Shown here in pieces: positions 33,006 through 43,041 of a DNA stretch of 64,000 nt. Under the pieces are notes generated by a model. The model was not told the DNA's origin. It saw only the letters and a list, made by a program, of their open reading frames with translations, and did not search any database. The translations under genes and the position numbers were made by a program. Source of the DNA: Aradus depressus (Eukaryota; Arthropoda; Insecta; Hemiptera; Aradidae); assembly GCA_963662175.1 (NCBI GenBank), contig OY759221.1, forward strand, positions 37,074,045-37,138,044. The letters are read 5' to 3'. Positions within the stretch are counted from its first letter, which is position 1; every line of letters begins with the position of its first letter.

Positions 33006-33584
33006 ATTATTAATTGTATTTAATATTAATTCATTGACAAGAAGCCAATCTTTCATTGTATCAAGAGCTTTAGATATGGATTCATCCACAGAGATTGAGT
33101 TTTTTTCCGTTACAATGATATTAGTACCGATATATATATATTTTTAATATTATTTATAATTTGAGTATTTACAATCAATTTGGTATAGCCGGGGAGTTTT
33201 TTTAAGTAAAAATTAACCAAATTAGAAAGATGGATATAGCATAAAAAAACAGAAAAAACGTGTTATACATATTTTAGGTGGATCCCAGGGCGGGGATATC
33301 CCTTCCCTACGTCAGTAACTAAGGGATATTCTGTTTTGTTTGTTTTTATCCTCCCTTTTTTTTTGTTACATTCCTTGAACATCTAAAATAACCAACGTTT
33401 TTTTTGTACAATCTCAAATTGCCGGAGGGCACTGGATCTCGGAAAATACATATTCAGAGAGAAATATTAAAATCTCACATTTCTACTTGTGTTCGTTCAC
33501 CTGGAAATACAACTTTTTCTCTCTCTCTGTAAGAGGGAAAACAATGAAAAAAAAAAGTATTTATTTTTTAAATAAGCCTATATG
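33006..33584. other. No recognisable gene
   Basis: AT-rich, with CTCTCTCTCTGT near 33517. Nothing recognised. Confidence 0.45.
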
Positions 33585-34083
33585 TATAGTGCCTCCTGCA
33601 AGTTATATGAATATAAAAATATCGTTCATATTAGGCCATCAGGAAAAATGAATAGGTTAGGTTAGGTTTTATGACTCATGCCCGGGCTTTAACTACGAGG
33701 TCATATCCGCCTACTACCAGAGCGCTCTATCGTCACTCTGGTAGACATGAGCCCCACTTTACTGTGGGAGTCTCAAATTTTGCCTATCCTAAATTTGTAT
33801 TCACCTAGGGCAGGGGTCTTTAACGAGTACCTGACATAGTACAGGCTTGGGATCGCTTAACGTCCCATCCGAAGGACGGCGTGCTTAAGGTTATTTTATC
33901 TCCCAGATAAAATAAACTAAGGGCCTCGGTCGGGTTTCGAACCCACGTTCTTGAGTTCAGAAGGCCAGAAGGCAAGCACGCATACCACTGAGCTACTGGC
34001 GCCTTCGGAAACATGAATATATAATTATTTAATCAACGTTTCAGCGATTATAAGGACATGTTACAACGGAAAGTAAAAAGAAA
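33585..34083 (+). repeat. Left copy of a 130-bp direct repeat, split by a SINE
   Basis: TATAGTGCCTCCTGCAAG, then ATATCGTTCATATTAGGCC, continues after the SINE as AATCAACGTTTCAGCGATTA and GGACATGTTACAACGGAAAG. The same sequence, without the SINE, lies at 35402-35527 directly after the element at 34084-35400. The right copy therefore shows the state before the SINE inserted. Confidence 0.85.
33655..34006 (-). repeat. tRNA-derived SINE with 13-bp target duplication and empty-site reference
   Basis: Full-length minus-strand copy, ending on the left with two TTAGG units (AACCT tail). Flanks are GGAAAAATGAATA (33642-33654) and GGAAACATGAATA (34007-34019). The orthologous-like sequence at about 35458-35480 reads through without an insertion. 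A- and B-box-like segments are intact (TAGCTCAGTGGTATGCG and GGTTCGAAACCC on the minus strand). Confidence 0.93.
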
Positions 34084-35400
34084 ATATCTATGGTCACTGG
34101 AATTAAGTAGTTGTCGTAAAATGACCAAAATGAGTTAAGTGTACTGTGATCATCTCCCAAACCATCTGCGCACTGTGAAGAAGTTGGGAGCTCAGGACTG
34201 TAATACTTTCGGAATTATAAAGATGTGGGTTTCTCGGTTTCTCGTAAAATTGTGTATGGTCAGGGTTAAATCAACTTAATCTACTTCTTTGAGGAATCAT
34301 TCACGAGATAACTGCATTTAATCATTTATTCACTACGGCAGACTATTCCAAGTTAAGAGGGTGTTTTCCAGTTAAATCAACTTTAGAGAGGGATCATTCA
34401 CGAGATAACTGCATTTAATCATTTATTCACTACGGCAGACTATTCCAAGTTAAGAGGGTGTTTTCCAGTTAAATCAACTTTAGAGAGGGATCATTCACAA
34501 GATAACTGCATTTAATCATTTATTCACTACGGCAGACTATTCCAAGTTAAGAGGGTGTTTTCCAGTTAAATCAACTTTAGAGAGGGATCATTCACAAGAT
34601 AACTGCATTTAATCATTTATTCACTACGGCAGACTATTCCAAGTTAAGAGGGTGTTTTCCAGTTAAATCAACTTTAGAGAGGGATCATTCACGAGATAAC
34701 TGCATTTAATCATTTATTCACTACGGCAGACTATTCCAAGTTAAGAGGGTGTTTTCCAGTTAAATCAACTTTAGAGAGGGATCATTCACGAGATAACTGC
34801 ATTTAATCATTTATTCACTACGGCAGACTATTCCAAGTTAAGAGGGTGTTTTCCAGTTAAATCAACTTTAGAGAGGGATCATTCACAAGATAACTGCATT
34901 TAATCATTTATTCACTACGGCAGACTATTCCAAGTTAAGAGGGTGTTTTCCAGTTAAATCAACTTTAGAGAGGGATCATTCACAAGATAACTGCATTTAA
35001 TCATTTATTCACTACGGCAGACTATTCCAAGTTAAGAGGGTGTTTTCCAGTTAAATCAACTTTAGAGAGGGATCATTCACGAGATAACTGCATTTAATCA
35101 TTTATTCACTACGGCAGACTATTCCAAGTTAAGAGGGTGTTTTCCAGTTAAATCAACTTTAGAGAGGGATCATTCACAAGTATTTCAAAAAGTATTGTTA
35201 ATAATTAGGTAAGAGATGGGGAATGAATCAATATTCATTTTCATTCACTGCTATATATTTAGAAGGTATATGATTAATAATGATGCAAACATAATTTATT
35301 TATTCCAAAAACTGGATTTACACCATCAATGCAAAATTAAAAAAGTGCTGCCCTGAAAAGTTACGAATTCATACTTACCAATTTATTCTCTGTGACCATA
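34084..35400 (+). mobile_element. TIR element carrying an amplified 97-bp minisatellite
   Basis: The left end TATCTATGGTCAC and the right end GTGACCATAGATA are inverted; the right-end repeat extends further inward as ACCAATTTATTCTCT. A second copy of the same element lies inverted at 59297-59872, where the internal repeat is present about once. No ORF. Superfamily unknown. Confidence 0.75.
34289..35181 (+). repeat. 97-bp tandem repeat, about nine copies
   Basis: GAGAGGGATCATTCACAAGA recurs exactly every 97 bases from 34386 to 35162, preceded by one diverged copy from 34289 (GAGGAATCATTCACGAGA). Units are almost identical, mainly alternating CACGAG and CACAAG, which indicates very recent expansion. 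Confidence 0.97.
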
Positions 35401-35401
35401 G

Positions 35402-35527
35402 ATATAGTGCCTCCTTCAAGTTATATGAATACAAAAATATCGTTCATATTAGGCCATCAGGAAATATAAATATATTTATTTAATCAACATTTCAGTGATT
35501 ATAAAGACATGTTACAACGGAAAGTAA
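35402..35527 (+). repeat. Right copy of the 130-bp direct repeat
   Basis: TATAGTGCCTCCTTCAAG to GACATGTTACAACGGAAAG, matching 33585-34083 minus the SINE. Its minus strand includes GCTGAAACGTTGATT-like sequence (here AATGTTGATT), similar to the retroelement-end motif found elsewhere in the window. Confidence 0.8.
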
Positions 35528-35559
35528 AGATAAAATAAATAATCACCGTTTTACTTTTA

Positions 35560-35760
35560 AAAATAAAGAAAAACGTATATTTTAAAAATATTGGCTAATT
35601 CACAAAATGTATATAATATATGGGAGTACAAAATGATCAATAGAGTCGACAGTATCTTTTCAATGTTGATGGAAATCGAGGTTCTGTCGTGTAAAAGAAA
35701 ATGCAAAATTTGGCCAACGTTTCGAAAACTATTTATTTTCTTCTTCAGGGCTTTATAATG
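35560..35760 (-). repeat. Retroelement-end repeat with CTGAAGA-hairpin-GAAACGTTGG motif
   Basis: Minus-strand counterpart of 10851-10990: CTGAAGA (35742-35748), GAAAA and TTTTC stem halves, then GAAACGTTGGCC. The left part resembles the inverted-repeat arms at 15905-16320 (TATATTTTAAAAATATTGGC, then ATTCACAAAATG). Confidence 0.45.
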
Positions 35761-35829
35761 ACTTGATGTGGATGTGTGTGGTGACGGTGTTGTGAGTTTG
35801 TGTCCAGTGTAGTGAGTGCTAGGTATATA

Positions 35830-37250
35830 TTTCATGACGAATCTTCTGTTTCTGTGTTTTCACAGAAATACATATTATTAATACATATGCAATTTCACGA
35901 AAATCCGATTTAAGAGCCCCAGCACTAGTTTTATATTTTGTTGCACCCAGTAGAGGGGTGTCCCAGTGAAGGAGCAGGACCCAACATGTGACAAAGAGGC
36001 GGCTCGTTTTTCTGTGCAGATCTCCGGTCAAAAAGAGAAAGTACAATTTCCCTGGAGTTTTGGCTTGAATTCGTCACACTATTAGCCTCAATTGTCATCA
36101 CAACATCTAAACAAATCTTTCCAGACTGTTGACTGTTCAGAGCTCGGTCGTTATTTGAGACAGAGGACGAGAAAGTGTATCGCTCGGACTGTCCATCATA
36201 CACACTCCACCAGCATGTCTCGCATGGGGTTCTTGCGTCTTGGTATATTGGACAGCTGTCTTCTCATGGATTCAATAAAAATTTAAGAGTGAACGTGCAA
36301 CAGGACCCTTGCATAATTCCCAGGCTATTTTACAGAGTTCTATCCAATGGACCTAGTATTACTCCAGTTTTATTTATCGCTAAAAACCTTACCTATTTTA
36401 TTTTACCTTCTATTATCTATATACTATTCTTTATACTTCTTCCAAACAGTGGCGGCCTTAGGTCTCATCTACTACCTGTAGAAGAACTCTGCCAAAAAAT
36501 GAAAATGGAAGATAAGTATGAAATAATGTTATTGTATAAGAAACTCCAGATTTATGTAATGGTTATCTTATTATTTTTGAACGAGAAAAAACTACCAATT
36601 TCGAATAGAGCATTTCTTCTAGCATAATTTTTTTTCAGTTAATGTTTAAGTTTTCCTATTGTATTTATTAAATTAATTTCTTGATGATATTTATATGGTA
36701 ATTTCTTAATAATGTGTATTTTCTGCAAATGTATTTCGATTTTAAATTAAAGGAATTGTTATCTTGCGGATTAACAATTTCCTCTTTAGCAGACTTCTTC
36801 TAAAGAGTTGTTAGCCACTGAGGAGGATGTGGGTCTGTAGATTAAATGTGTATTTGCCACGGTCAGTGTGGAATTGTGAAGTGTCACTCCTGGATGAGTT
36901 GGTGGGACAAGCAATAAGAGGTGGTCTAACCAGAAGAGTGATGTTGCCTGTCAGGGAGGGACACGGCCGTTGGGGGAACTCTGTCATCACTCCTCAAACC
37001 TGCATCAAACAAATGAAAGTACACTGGTGAGCTGCACTCAGAAACACATCATCTGTAGGTCTCTTCATCATCATATTTCAACACTGCTCCACGCTCAATG
37101 GATAATTACACAGCTATACTGGAGAAATGATATATCACCTCAAAAAGTATTTATTGATGTCCGGTTCTCCGCTTCTCTGATTCCAAAAGAGTAAAAAAAA
37201 AAAAGAAGTTTGACTGTGAAATGGAAAATCCATCGTATAATGAATATTTC
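35830..37250. other. No recognisable gene
   Basis: The longest less-repetitive stretch in the left half of the window. Open frames of 150 residues (36175-36627 plus) and 90 residues (35931-36203 minus) have no domain that I recognise; the first turns hydrophobic and AT-driven in its second half. A decayed gene or unannotated exon cannot be excluded. Confidence 0.35.
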
Positions 37251-37313
37251 GGATTGAAAACGTCCCATCCGAATGACGGCGTGCTTAAGTTTATTTTACC
37301 TCCCAGATAAAAT

Positions 37314-37546
37314 CTGTGCTGTTTGGGTAAAGGGGTATATGTCAATTTTTTGTGAAAATGGGTTCACTGGGTTTGTGAAAATTTAGATAGGTGATCTCTA
37401 TGTTGGGGTAATGAGAAATAAGTCAGAATCTTATGACATCATTGAAAAAAAAGGACGTGAAAAGGGGGACAACTGAGAAACATGGGAGTTCTCTGAAAAC
37501 TGAAAACAGAAAAACTGACATATACCCCTTTACTCCAACACCACAG
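37314..37546. mobile_element. MITE (233 bp) inside the SINE
   Basis: The left end CTGTGCTGTT and the right end (read inward) CTGTGGTGTT, both followed by GTAAAGGGGTATATGTCA with few differences, form TIRs of about 31 bp. AAAT flanks both sides (37310-37313 and 37547-37550). No coding capacity. Superfamily not assigned. Confidence 0.8.
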
Positions 37547-37630
37547 AAATATACTAAGGGCCTCGGTCGGGTTTTTAACCCACGATCTTGAGCTCCGAAG
37601 TCAAGCACGCATACCACTGAGCTACCGGCG

Positions 37631-38126
37631 CACAGTGTAAAATTTATGAGTTTTGATTTTCAAAATTCGAGCTCCCGCTCAATTTTTGATCAATTTGGAT
37701 GAAACTAGGTGCAAAATATTTGTGCAAGCTGGCTTTTTATCAGATAACTGCGGGTTTCACAATCAAGGTATTATATGCCAGTGGCAAAAATAGCCAATAT
37801 ATTGAATTTGGACCATTTTAGCCCAAAATGACAACATTAGGACCACTTTTGGCTAAAATAAATATTGAATTCGTAATCAGCGACCCAAAAAAAATTCATT
37901 TAAGTTGTAAAAATCCGTTAACAAAAACTTAGACAAAAAAAATTCAAATTTCAGTTGGGTTTTGGCAGTTGTCAATTGGCATATAATACCTTGATTGTGA
38001 AACCCGCAGTTACCTGATAAAAAGCCAGCTTTCACAAATATTTTGCACCTAGTTTCATCCAAATTGATCAAAAATTGAGCGGGGGCTCGAATTATGAAAA
38101 TTAAAACTCATAAATTTCACACTGTG
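37631..38126. mobile_element. Palindromic MITE (496 bp) inside the SINE
   Basis: Begins CACAGTGTAAAATTTATGAG and ends with its inverse. The inverted arms extend about 145 bp each, including GATCAATTTGGATGAAACTA, ATCAGATAACTGCGGGTTTC and ATACCTTGATTGTGAAACCC. The TSD is CGGCG (37626-37630 and 38127-38131), and its removal regenerates the SINE head exactly. The RNA would fold into a long hairpin. Confidence 0.88.
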
Positions 38127-38141
38127 CGGCGCCCTCTCAAA

Positions 38142-38495
38142 AAACAAAGATATATACCACCCTCCTCTATCGTCTTGTCATTTCATGTTTGCTTGATTTA
38201 TGCGAAATCCTTTTGTCCTATCGAAAAATTAGTTCTTACTAATAAATTTTTAATTAGTAAATTTCCAACAATCAAAATGCACTATTTGAGACAGGATCAT
38301 CACGAACAAAGTTAAAGCCCTCCAAAGAAATTACAATAAATTTCTGTAGGAAAAATATTAAAATTATGTTTAAACATGCAGATATAATCGAGAAAATGAG
38401 AAAAAACGTGAAATTCCATTGAAAATGCGATATCGGATTTTTTTTCAACGAATACAATACTTTTTTATACTGAGGGCATAAGAAAGTAAAAACGT
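38142..38495 (+). repeat. Family C-related copy
   Basis: TGCTTGATTTATGCGAAATCC, GTCCTATCGAAAAATTAG, and the end AACGTGAAATTCCATTG, CGATATCGGATTTTT, ACAATACTTTTTTATACTGAG match family C landmarks in order. Confidence 0.5.
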
Positions 38496-38970
38496 ACTTA
38501 ACTTTGAAGTTAGTATCATTATTATAAAACTTCCTTCCAACTAAGACAATATTCCCCTAACTGTCAAATATAATATGATATAGATTCGTGTCTGAATCTA
38601 AAATAAAAATGAAGAGATCCGTTATGAAAGTAATCTTGCTGGGAATTGACATTTTTCTACCTGAAAGAAAGTTCTTCTCCTTTGATGAAGGAACTTGGTA
38701 CTGGAACTTGGACTCAGGAGTTGTAATTAGCTAGAAGGGATCCCTTAGGAAGAATTCTGGAATTCTCTCACTAGCCTGGATATCGGATCTGGAACTTTGG
38801 AGAGAAAGTCAGGACAACTTTATAAAAGAACTGATCTCAATCGAAATTTTGTAACAAAGTTTTAAAGTTAACTTCGCGGAAACTTTGTGGGCTACACTTT
38901 TTTTAACTTCTTAAGGCTAAAAAAAAGGAGGAAATTGTAGTAAAACTATTGGAAAATTTGCAAATCTGTG
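38496..38970. other. No recognisable gene
   Basis: Mixed composition with repeated GGAACTTGG strings near 38690-38720. No domain in any frame. Confidence 0.45.
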
Positions 38971-38984
38971 AAATTTAATTGATA

Positions 38985-39253
38985 GGTTAGGTTAGGTTTA
39001 TACAACGAGGTCATATCACCTACTACCAGAGCGCTCTTTCGTCACTCTGGTGGACATGAGCCCGACTCTACTGTGGCAGTCCTAAATTTTGCCTACCCTA
39101 AATTTTTATTCACCTAGGCTAGGGGTCTTATCGAGTACCTGACATCGTACAGGCTCGGAACCATCGCTTAACGTCCCATCCGAAGGACGGCGTGCTTAAG
39201 TTTATACACCTACCAGAAGTCAAGAACGCATACCACTAAGCTACCGGCGCCCT
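38985..39253 (-). repeat. tRNA-derived SINE with 13-bp target duplication
   Basis: Flanked by AATTTAATTGATA (38972-38984) and AATTTAATTAATA (39254-39266). Tail of TTAGG units on the left. The GCCCGGGCATGAGTCATAA block is deleted, and so is the B-box region (the frame jumps from GTGTATAAACTT to the A-box part), so this copy could not be transcribed from its own promoter. Confidence 0.9.
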
Positions 39254-39429
39254 AATTTAATTAATATATTAAAAATATCTTCATATCTTATCAACTGTTA
39301 ACTGGCCAGTTGTTCTTTAACCGTTGTGCTGTGTGAGTGGTATATACAACTGATTATGACGCTCTTGAAAACCGGCTCTGGTCTAAGATAAAACAGTGGG
39401 AAGACAACGTCTTTTATTTCTATGGAACA

Positions 39430-39905
39430 CCTATTTCAATGAAATCCTCCACAGAAGGGGGGGAGGGGGGGATTAGGGAAGAGGATATGCTCAAGAACTC
39501 TAATAACTGCCGTTGTAATAAATGTATCGATACAACATTTCAAAATCTCATAGGAGCGAAACTTATCAATTTTCAGCGGAATCGACAGAAGGGAAGGGGG
39601 ATCAACTCAAAAACCCAATAACTGCCGATGTAGTGAATGAATCAATATGAAATTTCATATTTTAAGTTTAAACCCAATGAGGACATAACCTGTCAAATTT
39701 TTGCAATATCGGCCGAAGGGAAAAGAGGGTTCAGAGGAGGGGGCTCAGTTCAAAAATCCTAATATTTGCCGATATAATGAATTTATCGACACAAAATTTA
39801 GTATGAGGATTTAATAGTCCTTATGTAAGTTAACTGTTGAATATTAGCGCAAACAGTCGACTGGTTTTGGAGGGGGAGAGAATAGTTAATTAATTCGTAC
39901 ATTGG
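39430..39905 (+). repeat. Family A copy, 3' two thirds
   Basis: AACTGCCGTTGTAATAAATG, ATCAATTTTCAGCGGAATCG, CAATATCGGCCGAAGGG, ATTAGCGCAAACAGTCGAC and the end AATTAATTCGTACATT. The 94-residue frame at 39337-39621 overlaps it and is not a gene. Confidence 0.6.
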
Positions 39906-40081
39906 AGGATTTCGTTTATTTTATGTATATTTTGTTTAAATTATCTTCATTATTAATATCTTTCAATTTTATTTTATTTTATATTTATTACTTACTTTAT
40001 CTCCTTTGTCACCAATGCATCGAAATTATTATTTTTTTATTAAATCCTACCACTGGGTTGTCTTCCTCTCACTCTGAATTA

Positions 40082-40112
40082 ACTAGCAGATAACCCGGCG
40101 TTGTCTGGGAGT
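40082..40112 (-). other. Helitron-like 3' terminus, inverted
   Basis: On the minus strand the order is CCCAGACAACGCCGGG, TTATCTG, CTAG-T, matching the ends at 21718 and 43235. The body would extend to the right from here, but its other end was not found. Confidence 0.45.
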
Positions 40113-41560
40113 AACATTTTGTTATATGACATTACCTAAAATCGATTATATGCACTACCCTGATAAATGAAAGCTTCTTCTATATTTTATATTTATATAA
40201 ATTATATTCAGAAATGACTACATAATTCATACAAAGACTAGGAGATATATTCTCTGCGATATAGAAATGGGTATATACACAGTTATATTTTTTATATATA
40301 TACTTTGAGCTTCTCTCAAATCCATTTGGTCTTCTGCCTCATTATGTATATACACAGAAGGACCAAACGACAGACAGCATATGTATATTTTGTGCCATTT
40401 CTAGGTACTTACATAATCTATGTACGAAATGTAAGTCGGTCAAAGAAAGTTCCTTGCTTTCATTCCTGACTTCCCTTTTCTCAATGTGTTACATTTTTAT
40501 TATTATTGCAGTAAAAGTTAATTTACGACCCTAATAAATTGTTGATGGCCTAAACAAAAATAAATATCAAAGATAAGATATACCTCGACGTTTTCGGGTA
40601 ATGATGTCTTATTCATTTTATAGTTAATTCATTATAAAACTTTTTATGGGGGGGGGGGGGGACTAAATGGGCTTGACCTCTAAATAAGACTTTCATATGA
40701 ACATCTTTGTACCTGATTATTTAGTAAAGATGTGTATCGAAAAGAAAATATCAGGGCCGCAGGTTGAAGACGCCTAGTTTAGAGCAACCTCGAAAGCTGG
40801 TTAGCCCATAATAATAAAATCTTTGAGAGGTCAGACTACATTTTTATTTTGCAGTCTGTAAAATAATCACTTTTCACTAAATCAATCATCTTCACATTGG
40901 TGTATATTTCCGTTCTAATGAGGAAGCGGCCAATGTTTTTGGAACGGAGTATGAAATGCCAACCCCTCGGCTACTAGGACCTACTCCAGGATGACAAAAA
41001 AAGAAATGCAACTATAAAGAATGAAAGGCATCACTTTCCATTCTTGTATTTTTATTACCAAAAGCGTGAGTTTGATGGGATTGGGACCGTGTGCCAAAAA
41101 AGACGAGAGTTAATTTCATAAATAACCTATTAAAGAAACGGTTCATGATCTTCGTAGATGAGATGAATGGTGGAATGCCTGTTGAGTTGAAGCCGCAGCA
41201 GGAATGCTTTCACCTTTTCACAGTGAGAATGCAAATTATGTCTGGGAATTCGGTCAGACTCAAAGTGATCCTTGCCTCCTCTCCCACATCTTGTCTCTTG
41301 ACAACCTTGTCTCAGTTTCACACAGACTGTCTCGAAAATTCTCCAGCATAGTGCTATCTCACTATTTTATTTGGATAAAAACACAAAAATCATGCTAGTT
41401 GATTTTTTCTTTTCTTTTTCGACTTCATCAGTCGACTTCATAGACAAAAATACTCTCGAATAAAGCGTACCAGCTTTCATACATGATCCAGCTATAAACC
41501 TTTATTACTTTCTTATACTTTAGTACAAGAGATATACTATAGTATAAGGAAGGAGGTTAG
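40113..41560. other. No recognisable gene; repeat-like
   Basis: Begins with probable body of the inverted Helitron-like end, then a G run at about 40650-40661. Open frames at 41091-41398 on both strands overlap each other and carry no domain. Confidence 0.4.
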
Positions 41561-41565
41561 TTAGT

Positions 41566-41642
41566 TATTGTAACTCATGCCCGGGCATTAACTACGAGGT
41601 CACATCGCTTACCAGAGCGCTCTTTCGTCGCTCTGGTGAACA
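41566..41642 (-). repeat. tRNA-SINE 3' fragment
   Basis: GTAACTCATGCCCGGGCA, ACTACGAGGTCACATCGC and CCAGAGCGCTCTTTCGTCG: the reverse of the SINE tail, cut off inside the ACCAGAG block. Confidence 0.75.
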
Positions 41643-42295
41643 ACGTTTTTATAATTTAAATATACTTATGTTAAGTAATAAATTTTAAAGTTTTTGAAAA
41701 ATATTGTTGATAAACCATTTTTCATTTCTGTGTTTCTGCCATCATCAACCATTGGTCGCTGTCCATTAACTATGATAAATTTGATAAACTGGGCGTCCTA
41801 AAGCCGTTTCGTTTTAACTTCAGCCTAGTTTTCTGCCAAAAGTTTCATGATGTTAAGATTTTTCAAAAGGATATGCTTTTTTTTTTGTTAAATTAAAAGT
41901 ATGATAGATTTGATGGGGCGTATGACCATGTTGAGTTGAGGAAATCCTAATCCATGCAAGTCCAGAGTTCCCATTATATTCCCCAGAATAAAGTTTTCTC
42001 ACATTCTGTACTCAAGAAAGTAATTCTGCTCGTAGGTTATTTCTACTCTTATTTTTCTTCATTCAACCCAAATAAAATAAAAATGTTTTTTCTCTCCTCT
42101 GAATAGTTGTGGCTGTCCTTATGTGTCCTCGTTTTTCCCAAATTGTTCTTCCATGTCCTTCCAGCATAACATGTGGTGGCTATGTTTTGATTTTATTGAG
42201 TTTCGTGTTTTATATACCCGATACAACTGGTCCATATATATTTTTTTGTTTTCTTGTAAAACTAACAATTATTACATTTTAATGTAATGTTTCAG
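41643..42295 (+). other. Probable intron ending at the Pld exon acceptor
   Basis: AT-rich with no coding signal. It ends in a pyrimidine-rich stretch, an AATGTAATGT-type branch region and TTTCAG at 42290-42295, directly before the Pld exon. The upstream exon was not found in the window. Confidence 0.6.
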
Positions 42296-42427
42296 GTTAC
42301 CGAATTGATTTATGTACATTTCAAATTGTTAATCGCTGACGATAGAATTATGATCTGTGGTTCTGCCAACATCAATGATCGGTCGCTCCTTGGGAAAAGG
42401 GACTCAGAAATAGCTGATGTTATATCT
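42296..42427 (+). CDS. Pld: Phospholipase D internal exon (second HKD motif)
   Basis: This 44-codon exon starts after TTTCAG and ends before GTGAGT, both in phase 0. It encodes [16 protein letters not shown], followed by a segment with GSANINDRS and LGKRDSEIA. That is the second catalytic HKD signature of PLD1/PLD2-type enzymes (H-x-K-x4-D-x6-G-S-x-N), and every signature residue is present. The enzyme hydrolyses phosphatidylcholine to phosphatidic acid and choline at membranes; this His attacks or protonates during catalysis together with the first HKD motif. The residue between H and K is Phe where family members usually have Ser. No other Pld exon was recognised in the 64 kb, so the flanking introns must be long. 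If the gene continues to the right, the giant foldback element sits in the next intron. A detached duplicated exon is possible but less likely given intact splice sites. Confidence 0.85.
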
Positions 42428-42485
42428 GTGAGTATTGCTTGTTTGTCACTATTTATTTAATTTATTTTATTTCAATTTGTATAGT

Positions 42486-42631
42486 TAGTTATGGTTAACG
42501 CATGGTCTCACCTTGGTTTGCGGGTTCGAATCCCGTCCGGGAGTGAGTTGTCGAAAATAGTTCGATAAAACACCATTATAAGAGTCATGGCTAATATGCA
42601 TCGTACATAAAGCCAAAAAAAAAAAAAAAAA
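42486..42631 (+). repeat. Second type of tRNA-derived SINE with A tail
   Basis: ATGGTTAACGCATGGTC resembles an A box and GCGGGTTCGAATCCCG a perfect B box with closed T-arm stem. An unrelated body of about 75 bp and a run of about 19 A follow. It differs from the abundant SINE in head, body and tail. Not a tRNA gene: no anticodon arm or acceptor stem closes. Confidence 0.7.
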
Positions 42632-42639
42632 AATATGTT

Positions 42640-42875
42640 ATAATGGCTCATGCCTGGGCTTTAACTACAAGGTCATAAGGTCATATCGCCTACTACCAGA
42701 GCGCTCTTTCGTCGCTCTGTGGTCATGAGCCCGACTCTACTATGGGAGTCCGAAATTGTGTCTATTATAATTGTTTATTCATCTAGGGTAAGGGTCTTTA
42801 ACGAGAACCTACCTGAAATTGTATAGGCTCGGGATCAACGCTTAACGTCCCATCCAATTTTGTCGATCGTCCTCT
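42640..42875 (-). repeat. tRNA-SINE, 3' two thirds
   Basis: Reverse SINE from GGCTCATGCCTGGGC to CTTAACGTCCCATCC, with a small duplication (AAGGTCATAAGGTCATAT). The tRNA head is missing. Confidence 0.8.
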
Positions 42876-42879
42876 CGAG

Positions 42880-43041
42880 GTCTCCTGAATACATTTTGAA
42901 TACTTTCTCAATGCTTGTCAAAGCGCCATGTATGTATTTGTGTCTATCTGTATATGTGATTGGAACTTAGTGCTCTAACTCTCAAAGGCGATTGATGAAC
43001 TTGAAATTTGAAATGAAGATGTCACGAGTGTTAACATCAAT
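42880..43041 (-). repeat. Family C fragment, antisense
   Basis: The reverse complement carries AAATTTCAAGTTCATCAAT, GAGTTAGAGCACTAAG and TTCCAATCACATATACAG, comparable with 24820-24900. It ends exactly where the 967-bp direct repeat begins. Confidence 0.45.

Larger units (their letters stand above)
37256..38141 (-). repeat. tRNA-derived SINE interrupted by two MITEs
   Basis: Minus-strand SINE in three pieces: body 37256-37313, head with B-box-like GGTTTTTAACCC on the plus strand and A box at 37551-37630, and the outermost GGCGCCCTC at 38132-38141. Removing both insertions and their duplications restores the normal SINE order. The distal half of the SINE, including its AACCT tail, is missing on the left. 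Confidence 0.88.

Noticed and set aside
34289..35181. Regular repeats that might be read as a CRISPR array
   Set aside because: Units are contiguous 97-bp tandem copies without distinct spacers, inside a TIR element of a eukaryotic genome. The 40-bp array at 50119-51134 was rejected for the same reason.
36175..36627. 150-residue frame
   Set aside because: No recognisable domain; the second half is AT-driven hydrophobic sequence and there is overlap with other frames, so it is not called as a gene.
42486..42560. Possible tRNA gene with a perfect T arm
   Set aside because: No acceptor or anticodon stem closes, and a body with a poly(A) tail follows, so it is a SINE.
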